This document shows positions 29,319 through 35,091 of a stretch of 35,091 nucleotides of DNA, piece after piece. The notes under the pieces were generated by a model. That model saw nothing but the letters and a program-made list of their open reading frames with translations, did not search any database and was not told where the DNA came from. The stretch lies in NCBI GenBank assembly GCA_937127435.1, contig CAKZLZ010000155.1, positions 1-35,091 of the forward strand. Direction: 5' to 3'. Every line of letters starts with the position of its first letter. Position 1 is the first letter of the stretch. The stretch is from an uncultured Verrucomicrobiota bacterium. GTDB taxonomy: Bacteria > Verrucomicrobiota > Kiritimatiellia > SS1-B-03-39 > UBA6053. Both the position numbers and the translations under genes were made by a program.

Positions 29319-30920
29319 TTATTTCTTTGTCGTGAGCAGGGCTTTTAATTGGGTTGCCGCTTCATCGCCTTCGTAGAGAATGGCTTTGTAGCCTTCGGAT
29401 TTGGGAGCGGTATCGGTGAAGAGGATGAGCTCAAAAGCTTCAGGATTTTTGAGAACGGCATATTCCGCAATGCCATCGGCATCCAAAACCCATCTGCCCT
29501 TTAATGAACTGAGGGTGAACTCAATGCTGCCTTTTTCGTTTAAGCTGCGGTAGACCAGTTCGGTGCAACACTGATAACTGTCATTCAGAAAATCAAATTT
29601 GAAATCATAGTCGGCGCCGACATACTGGAAAAGCGTGATCAGTTGCTGTTGTTTTTCAAGCGGGGTGATGTTGGGGCGGAGGACCACCAGGCGGTTGATG
29701 TGGGTGGCCAGCAGGTGGTCGAGTGAATGCATCATCACCCCTTCCGCTACGGCCTCGATCACATTTACAGGATCCCCTTCGGGGGTTTTCTCCAGGTTTA
29801 AGCGTGCGAGGAGTTCTTCACGTTGGTGATCTGATACGGCGGCTTGGGCAAGTGCCTGTTCGCTGAGTCCGGCCGCTTTCCGCTCTTCAACGGAGCCAAT
29901 GTAGGTAATACCGTGTTTGAAGGAGCCCGGAAGAAATACATCGCTCATGTATCCGGCGGTGTAGGTCAGGATGACGTCGCCGGGTTGAAGTTTTGATTTA
30001 ATTTCTGACACTTGTTCGTCTGAGAATTGCGCCAAATGGAAGCTGGTGGTTTTGATGCGGGCCACATTTTTAAACAGGAAGCCCCGGGTTTTATAGCTGT
30101 CTTCTCCCACCGCATGTTTCATTTCTTCAGAGATTTTGTGCAGACGTCCGTTGGAGACGCCGTTGCTTAAATCCGAGACGCCATAGCGGACAGCGTATTG
30201 CAGATAGTCGATTTGAATAAAGGTGTCGGTGTACAGAGTAAACAGATCCTGAATCACTTCGGCATAGACCGGATCGGTTTTCAGTAAGTGCGAGAGGGGC
30301 CCGTCCGGATCTTTCAGTTCTGCGGAAAAGAGATGCCATGAAAGTACGAGGGCTTTTCCGTGGTTGGCATCTGTAATTTCCGAAAGGATTTTGGTGTGAA
30401 GGCCCTCCGGGATTTCGAACTGGGGATGGGCGGCATTCATGATGCTCAACAATTGTTTCTGTCCTAAAAACAGGGCGGCAATCCGGGACTCATAATAGCT
30501 GAGATTTAAACCGGCACTCATGCCGATGACGGCACCGCGGGTGTGAATGTCGGGGGTTTCACCGCTGCTGTGCTGATAGTAGGTAAGCAGATCATGCAGA
30601 GCGTCTCTGGCATTGATGAAGCGAAAGAGCATCATTTCAATTTTTTCATTTTCCTGCTCAATCTGATCCGGGGTAAAAGGACGCTGTCCCCACATCCGGG
30701 TCATTTGGGTATTGAGCGCTTCCATTTCCCGGGTGAGCGCCTTGAGCGTGGTCAAATCGGATTGGGTGCGTTCCAGGGAGTAGGGCGCGGGGGGCGTGGC
30801 GAGGGTTATATCTGATTCGAAAAGTTCCAGCCAATTTTGAGGCTTCGCTGTGGGAGCTGAGAGGCAGCCTGCAAGCAAACTCAGGAACAACAAGGGGACG
30901 CAAAGACGTAATATTTTCAT
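29319..30920 (-). CDS. Lipoprotein with YiiX/NlpC-like permuted papain-fold peptidase domain
   Basis: 533 aa. The signal peptide MKILRLCVPLLFLSLLAGC ends in the lipobox LAGC, so it is a lipid-anchored envelope protein. The N-terminal ~300 residues are helical with no known motif. The C-terminal part matches the circularly permuted NlpC/P60 (YiiX/YebB) group: GDVILTYTAGYMSDVF (~315), catalytic His in FKHGITYIG (~333) and catalytic Cys in YQCCTELVYRSL (~450). These enzymes cleave or transfer acyl groups on cell-wall or lipid substrates. It is the first gene of the minus-strand operon with the E2-like and nucleosidase genes. Substrate unknown. Confidence 0.85.
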   Translation of the reverse strand: MKILRLCVPLLFLSLLAGCLSAPTAKPQNWLELFESDITLATPPAPYSLERTQSDLTTLKALTREMEALNTQMTRMWGQRPFTPDQIEQENEKIEMMLFRFINARDALHDLLTYYQHSSGETPDIHTRGAVIGMSAGLNLSYYESRIAALFLGQKQLLSIMNAAHPQFEIPEGLHTKILSEITDANHGKALVLSWHLFSAELKDPDGPLSHLLKTDPVYAEVIQDLFTLYTDTFIQIDYLQYAVRYGVSDLSNGVSNGRLHKISEEMKHAVGEDSYKTRGFLFKNVARIKTTSFHLAQFSDEQVSEIKSKLQPGDVILTYTAGYMSDVFLPGSFKHGITYIGSVEERKAAGLSEQALAQAAVSDHQREELLARLNLEKTPEGDPVNVIEAVAEGVMMHSLDHLLATHINRLVVLRPNITPLEKQQQLITLFQYVGADYDFKFDFLNDSYQCCTELVYRSLNEKGSIEFTLSSLKGRWVLDADGIAEYAVLKNPEAFELILFTDTAPKSEGYKAILYEGDEAATQLKALLTTKK

Positions 30921-31021
30921 ATGGGCATCACTATGACCTTAGGAAACCCTGTATAGCAAGAATTTTGCTGTAGACCTTCCGGAATTCCGGCCGGGTCTCA
31001 GGGTTCAGCGATGCTGCGGAT

Positions 31022-31888
31022 TTAACCGAGCAGGCTGTCGATGGCCGGTTGAAGATCTTCTGCAATGTAGGTTTGGATCCCTTGAAGCGCTTCATTGTCA
31101 CCGTCGAGGATATCACAGGCTTCGGCTTTGAGGTTTTCCAGATGGGCCAGGAGTTTTCCTTCGTCCAGGCGGGCGGCGGAAACGATGTCGCGGGCGGCAT
31201 CCGTGCCCAGGGTTTTTCCGCAACTGGGATCTTCCCGGGTGTCCAGGATATCATCGGCCAATTGGTAGACGGTGCCCAGCAGATAACCGGATTCTTTGAG
31301 GGAGGCGCTGCGCTGATCGTCTCCGCATCCGTTAATGAGCGCGGCAAAGGCAAACAGGGCACCCGTTTTGCGGCGGGCGATACTTTGGCAAATTTCGAGT
31401 TCGGAATCTTTGCCGTTGAGAATGAGTTCCTGTTCGGATTCCGCTTCACACACTTCGCCGGTGAGTTTGACCAAATCATGGGTGTAGCGGCCTTCCGCCA
31501 CCCGGCAGATAAGATCAATGGCTTTAAACAGCAGCAGGTCTCCGAGCAGAATGGCGCCTGCGGATCCTTTTTCCACCCAAAAAGTCGGCATGCCCCGGCG
31601 CAAGACCCCGCCGTCGATCACATCGTCGTGCAAGAGGCTGGCGGTATGGATCATTTCCACCGCGGCGGAACCGTAGACCATCAGCTTTGGATCATTGTCC
31701 AGCGCTGTTCCCAGTCGATAGACCAGGCGGGAACGTAGCATTTTGCCCCCGAGTCCTACCAGGGATGCGGATTCTTTTACCAGGCCGGAAAGTGAGGTTT
31801 CCTTTAAGGTATCAATGATCAGGGCCGTGACACTTTCTAAATGAGAGTCAAGGTCGGTGGATTTGTCTATGGATGTGGGAGTGCTCAT
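31022..31888 (-). CDS. Polyprenyl (all-trans) diphosphate synthase
   Basis: 288 aa from ATG 31888 (GTG 31909 is an alternative). Condenses isopentenyl diphosphate units into a long prenyl chain, usually the side chain of menaquinone or ubiquinone. First Asp-rich motif is LLHDDVIDGG (~88); the second is QLADDILD (~211). GGKMLRSRLVYRLG is the expected substrate-binding start. The first motif is DDxxD without the two extra residues of farnesyl synthases, which fits long-chain synthases. The C-terminal region is shorter than IspB (~320 aa). It stands as a single minus-strand gene, with a ~100-bp gap to the lipoprotein operon. Confidence 0.9.
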   Translation of the reverse strand: MSTPTSIDKSTDLDSHLESVTALIIDTLKETSLSGLVKESASLVGLGGKMLRSRLVYRLGTALDNDPKLMVYGSAAVEMIHTASLLHDDVIDGGVLRRGMPTFWVEKGSAGAILLGDLLLFKAIDLICRVAEGRYTHDLVKLTGEVCEAESEQELILNGKDSELEICQSIARRKTGALFAFAALINGCGDDQRSASLKESGYLLGTVYQLADDILDTREDPSCGKTLGTDAARDIVSAARLDEGKLLAHLENLKAEACDILDGDNEALQGIQTYIAEDLQPAIDSLLG

Positions 31889-31909
31889 GCGGGTGTTTCG
31901 AATATGCAC

Positions 31910-32170
31910 GATATGAAGGAAACTGCAAAGCTCCAGTTTTCAAAATTTTATGAAAAATCGCCGGAACCCTTTCCTTCAGATCTATTTCGAGCTTTCCTTA
32001 ACGGCATTGGACCGACTTGGCAAGCACTGGGAGGCCTTTGGCTGTGGCGAAACTCTGGATAAGTGAGAATGCATATCGATATCGACATCGACTTCTTTGT
32101 CGTATTACCTATCCGATATTGCGATCATTCAGAATGCAGATCGCCTCAATTTTCAAAATAGGATTCCTTT
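31910..32170. other. Divergent intergenic region
   Basis: 260 bp between the polyprenyl synthase and FAD-oxidoreductase starts. A short frame (31910-32062) reads KFYEKSPEPFPSDLF but has no ribosome site or recognised family. AGGA at 32160-32163 may be the ribosome site of the downstream gene. No clear promoter. Confidence 0.35.
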
Positions 32171-33523
32171 ATGACAACTTCAAATTTTGTAAATGAACCC
32201 GCTTGTCAGACCCCGGTGGTGGGTGAAGTGGACCTGTGTGTGTTAGGCGGATCCTGTACCGGGGTGTTTGCCGCGGTGCGGGCGGCCCGCTTGGGGCTTT
32301 CGGTGGTGTTGATCGAAAAAATGGGGTGTTTTGGCGGGGTGGCGACCTTGTCCCTGGTCAATGTGTGGCACACGCCCCTGGATGAAATTTTTGAAACCCG
32401 GATTTTTGCCGGGTTGAGCCAGGAGCTCATTGACCGACTGAAAAAACGGGATGCGGTATTGGAAAATCTCGAAAGTGCGAGTGTGGCCTGGCGCTTTAAT
32501 TCGGCGGAGATGCAAATTGAGCTGGATCAACTCATTCAGGAAGAGGGCATTCAGGCCTATTTACATACCAGCTTTGTGGCGCCGGTGGTGGAAGAGGGGA
32601 CGTTGACGGCTATTCTGGTGGAAAACAAAAGCGGTCGTCAGGCGATTCGGGCCCGGGCATTTGTCGATGCCACGGGAGACGGAGATCTCTGTCACCGTCT
32701 GGGAGGGGAAACCTATATTGCAGAGCGGATGCAGCCGTCGACCACTTGCGCCGCTTTCAGTGGCTGGGACAGTCTGGAAGGAGTGGATTGGGGCGGTCTG
32801 ATTCGGAAACATGGCGAAGAGTTTCATCTTCCACAGGGATTCGCCTGGGGCGGTAAGGTGCCGGGTTCCGATGTGTTTATGTTGGCGGGGACCCGGGTCT
32901 ACGATGACTGCTCCACGGCGGAGGGATTTACCCGTGCGGAAATCGAGGGCCGCCGGCAAATCCGGGCCATGCATGATTTGTTGAGAAAATATGCCCCGGA
33001 CAACAAGCTGGTGTTGCAGTCTCTACCTGCCCGGATTGGCATTCGGGAAACGCGGCATATCCGCTGTTTGCATCAACTCAGGGGAGAGGAAGTGCTGTCC
33101 GGCCAATCTTTTGAAGATGCCATTGCCTACGGATCTTACCGGATGGATATTCATCACAATGACAAGCCGGGACTGACCTTCCGCTATCTGGACGGGCGCG
33201 AGGTGTATGCCCGTCCCGGTTACGAACATGTAAATGGGCGCTGGCGGCCTGAAACGGAAGTTAATCCGACTTATTACCAAATTCCTTTCCGGTCTATGAT
33301 TCCCAGGGGGCCAATCGATAATGTGCTGGTGGCCGGCCGTTGCATAGATGCGGATACGGTGGCCCACGGGGCAATCCGGGTGATGGTGAACATGAATCAG
33401 ACCGGGGAAGCGGCCGGGGTGGCAGCCGCTCTGATGTTGAAGCAAGGAATTGCGGCCAAAGATTTGGACCCCGCAACTTTACGCAAAGAAATGCAGGCCG
33501 GTGGTTCGTTGATGCCGGAGTAG
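32171..33523 (+). CDS. FAD-dependent oxidoreductase (FAD_oxidored family)
   Basis: 450 aa. The N-terminal dinucleotide fold is CVLGGSCTGVFAAVRAARLG (residues about 23-42), with the acidic end VVLIEKMGCFGGVATL. The second FAD contact is FVDATGDGDLCHRLGG, and the C-terminal closing motif is NVLVAGRCIDADTVAHGA with VMVNMNQTGEAAGVAA. This combination is the FAD-dependent oxidoreductase group common in polysaccharide-degrading PVC bacteria and Bacteroidetes, whose substrates (often sugars or polyols) are mostly unknown. No signal peptide. It is a lone gene. Confidence 0.88.
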   Translation: MTTSNFVNEPACQTPVVGEVDLCVLGGSCTGVFAAVRAARLGLSVVLIEKMGCFGGVATLSLVNVWHTPLDEIFETRIFAGLSQELIDRLKKRDAVLENLESASVAWRFNSAEMQIELDQLIQEEGIQAYLHTSFVAPVVEEGTLTAILVENKSGRQAIRARAFVDATGDGDLCHRLGGETYIAERMQPSTTCAAFSGWDSLEGVDWGGLIRKHGEEFHLPQGFAWGGKVPGSDVFMLAGTRVYDDCSTAEGFTRAEIEGRRQIRAMHDLLRKYAPDNKLVLQSLPARIGIRETRHIRCLHQLRGEEVLSGQSFEDAIAYGSYRMDIHHNDKPGLTFRYLDGREVYARPGYEHVNGRWRPETEVNPTYYQIPFRSMIPRGPIDNVLVAGRCIDADTVAHGAIRVMVNMNQTGEAAGVAAALMLKQGIAAKDLDPATLRKEMQAGGSLMPE

Positions 33524-33754
33524 GGAATGTACATTTGTCTGCAACAGGCGTACCCCAAGGTTCGGGTAATAGAGAGCGGGCGCATCCCAGAATTGGTGTA
33601 ATATTTTAACCACCCGCTTGCAAGCTCGCTGGAGAACACGGAGGCTTGTCGACCGGGGAGGGAATGCCGCGAGCCCCCGAAAGCCCACCCCCCGCAATTG
33701 CGGCATCTCCCTCCATTCAGCCGCCAAAATGCGGAAGTAAAGCGGATGGGGTTC

Positions 33755-33784
33755 GCCTGCCCGAAAGTCGCCCCGGCGGCCAGG
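33755..33784 (-). repeat. 30-bp palindromic micro-element, copy 8
   Basis: Reverse complement starts CCTGGCCGCCGGGGCGAC and ends TTTCGGGCAGGC; three substitutions from copy 1, all in the core. Confidence 0.8.
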
Positions 33785-33839
33785 GGCAATCGGGGTATCT
33801 TCGGGGCTCGCCGAACCCATCCGCCGTCATGCTGGCTCC

Positions 33840-33871
33840 CCTGGCCGTCGCGAGCGACAGCTCGGGCAGGC
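33840..33871 (+). repeat. 32-bp palindromic micro-element, copy 9
   Basis: Same as copy 7 except one base (core ACAGCT against ACAACT), which here strengthens the inner stem CGAGC-GACA-GCTCG. It is preceded by ATGCTGGCTCC as in copy 7. Confidence 0.8.
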
Positions 33872-34096
33872 GTGCTCCTTCGTGTTCTCCGTGGTTCAAT
33901 ACATTGGATGCGTGCCTTGGGGTATAGAAAGAACCTACACCGATTCAGGGATGCGCCCATAGAGATCTACGTAGCACCTTTGAGATTGACAGGACGATTA
34001 TTAACTGTTTTAATTCTATTCCTTCCTTTTAATGAGAAGCTCATGGTGGCCGTTCAGAAAGGTTGAAGATCAATTAAAGCATTACAGGTACTGCAT

Positions 34097-34825
34097 ATGA
34101 AAAAATATACACAAAAAACGATTGGATTTTATATGGCCATCGGGTTTGGCCTGGCGCTTTTCAGTTCTGCCCGGGCGGATTTTCTGATCACGTATAATTT
34201 TAATAGTGCTTCGAACACCCCCCTTCTCTCCAGTATTGTTACCGGCACGGATGCCGCTTCGGTGGATGGGGAGGATTTCACGGCTCCTGGGAACGCATCG
34301 GTTTCTGGGACTACGGACACGGCCTTTATTAACACGCAATATGTTTCTAATACGGAGGCGCTTTCGCTTGAAACCGCTCATTATTTTTCACTGACGATTT
34401 CTGCAATAAATCCCGGAGAGTTCGTGAATCTGGATAGTTTCAGCTTTGAATTCGGCGGGTCAAATAACGACAGCGGCACCAGTTTCACCTCCAATGTTAT
34501 TGTGCAGTCCAGTGTGGGGGGCTTTAACACCGGGAATCCTATGCTCGACGTGACGCCGAGCAGTAAAGTGATTCCATATACCAGTGGGAGTCTTACATTT
34601 TCCTCGGCAACGGTGGATGTGAGTGACTCCGCGTTTGACAATCTTGATACGATAGAATTCCAATTCCGTTTTCACGACGGAGGCGAAGACAGCACAAATA
34701 CTTTTGTCAGATTGGATAATATTGTATTTGCGGGTTCTGTGATTCCGGAACCGTCGTCGATGCTGTTGGTCTTATCCGGGGTCTTGGCCTTTGGGTTGAT
34801 CCGTCGGGGTAAAAACGGCAAGTAA
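34097..34825 (+). CDS. Exported PEP-CTERM protein
   Basis: 242 aa. An N-terminal signal peptide (basic MKKYTQKT, hydrophobic FYMAIGFGLALF, cut near SSARA) is followed by a serine/threonine- and asparagine-rich beta-type domain without enzymatic motifs. The C-terminus has the PEP-CTERM sorting signal: VIPEPSS (PEP ~217-219), a hydrophobic span MLLVLSGVLAFGLI and the basic end RRGKNGK. Such proteins are processed by exosortase and usually anchored or released at the cell surface, often with exopolysaccharide. The exosortase is not encoded here. The gene is isolated between repeat blocks. Confidence 0.9.
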   Translation: MKKYTQKTIGFYMAIGFGLALFSSARADFLITYNFNSASNTPLLSSIVTGTDAASVDGEDFTAPGNASVSGTTDTAFINTQYVSNTEALSLETAHYFSLTISAINPGEFVNLDSFSFEFGGSNNDSGTSFTSNVIVQSSVGGFNTGNPMLDVTPSSKVIPYTSGSLTFSSATVDVSDSAFDNLDTIEFQFRFHDGGEDSTNTFVRLDNIVFAGSVIPEPSSMLLVLSGVLAFGLIRRGKNGK

Positions 34826-35091
34826 GTACTGATTGGTTTTGGGTGTTTGGGGTGGGGGAATAAAGATCCCTGCCCGATGGTTTTTGATCGATCATTTGTG
34901 GGCTGCCTAAAATGATAAAGTTTCCTTTAAGGAAGCTTTCCGGTTGTTGATAAACCGCCAACTTGTCTTTCGTCCCCAATGGGACGGCTCTCGAAACTGC
35001 ATGAGAGCCGCCCATACAGGGCTCAATCATTGCATTTTTAAATAATGCAACCGGGGCTTTCGCCCCGGCCTTTGGAGAGGCGTCCCTTTGG
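34826..35091. repeat. Hairpin-rich tail region, possible further three-hairpin repeat
   Basis: Contains GTCCCCAATGGGAC (~34974-34986), GGCTCTC...GAGAGCC (~34987-35013), TGCATT...AATGCA and CCGGGGC-TTTC-GCCCCGG (~35051-35069) followed by GGCGTCCCTTTGG, cut off by the window end. The last two hairpins look like hairpins 1 and 2 of the structured repeat. No gene. Confidence 0.45.

Larger units (their letters stand above)
33600..33905. repeat. Mosaic of dispersed repeats
   Basis: From left to right: GAGAACACGGAGG; an inverted copy of the 27.7-kb blocks (33611-33720); a micro-element on the minus strand (33755-33784); GGGGCTCGCCGAACCCAT, shared with position 117; a second micro-element (33840-33871); and GTGTTCTCCGTGGTT. 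No gene. The interval 33906-34096 shows nothing recognisable. Confidence 0.7.

Noticed and set aside
31841..32062. 73-aa frame before the FAD oxidoreductase
   Set aside because: It overlaps the polyprenyl synthase start region, has no ribosome site and matches nothing known.
33646..34066. Frames of 93 and 122 aa
   Set aside because: They are composed of dispersed repeats and micro-elements.
1..35091. tRNA or rRNA genes and attachment sites of an integrated element
   Set aside because: No tRNA-like cloverleaf, rRNA segment or flanking direct repeats of an integration were found by eye.

Overview
The window looks like chromosomal DNA from an uncultured or little-studied PVC-group bacterium, most likely Kiritimatiellota or Verrucomicrobiota. 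The grounds are a PEP-CTERM protein, an SUI1/YciH protein, an LHPP-like phosphatase, a lipoyl-less E2 acyltransferase and dense structured intergenic repeats. No rRNA, tRNA or CRISPR array was seen, so the taxonomy rests on gene content only and is tentative.

Layout. (1) 1-4.3 kb: a Fic protein, an orphan protein with a nuclease-like motif and a quinone oxidoreductase, embedded in repeat DNA. (2) 4.4-5.85 kb: a three-gene coupled operon encoding an integrase-arm-like small protein, a zinc-ribbon small protein and an N-formylglutamate-amidohydrolase-like protein. (3) 5.95-19.3 kb: a compound defence island. It starts with a coupled set (70-aa ORF, MORC-like GHKL ATPase, unknown protein, DUF6339-like protein). 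A C-box-controlled restriction-modification cassette follows (C protein, C5 methyltransferase, REase with a B3-like C-terminus), then a McrB-like AAA+ gene, a vsr remnant, and an AbiEi/AbiEii toxin-antitoxin pair coupled to a DUF2357 (McrC-like) nuclease. (4) 19.7-22.2 kb: a NERD nuclease and a second Fic protein. (5) 22.3-26.9 kb: two HAD phosphatases, YciH, a small membrane protein and nagB-nagA. (6) 27.1-27.5 kb: an IS200-like transposase. (7) 27.8-33.5 kb: MTA/SAH-type nucleosidase, E2 acyltransferase domain, papain-like lipoprotein, polyprenyl synthase and FAD oxidoreductase. (8) 34.1-34.8 kb: a PEP-CTERM protein.

Two things stand out. First, the defence island is a base-composition mosaic. 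An AT-rich block runs from inside the DUF6339-like gene (about 9.1 kb) to inside the McrB gene (about 13.54 kb, just before Walker A). It carries the controller, methyltransferase, REase and the recognition half of McrB, as if the specificity module had been exchanged as one unit between conserved flanks.

Second, the intergenic DNA holds at least two families of very small structured repeats. One is a 30-36 bp palindromic micro-element with fixed ends CCTGGCCG...CGGGCAGGC and a variable core. Nine copies are present, four with an exact empty site visible in this same window. The other is an ~85-105 bp three-hairpin element (eight copies) whose stems differ in sequence but keep pairing. Two inverted copies of it flank the IS200-like transposase, an arrangement like a REPtron (a RAYT gene with its REP sequences).
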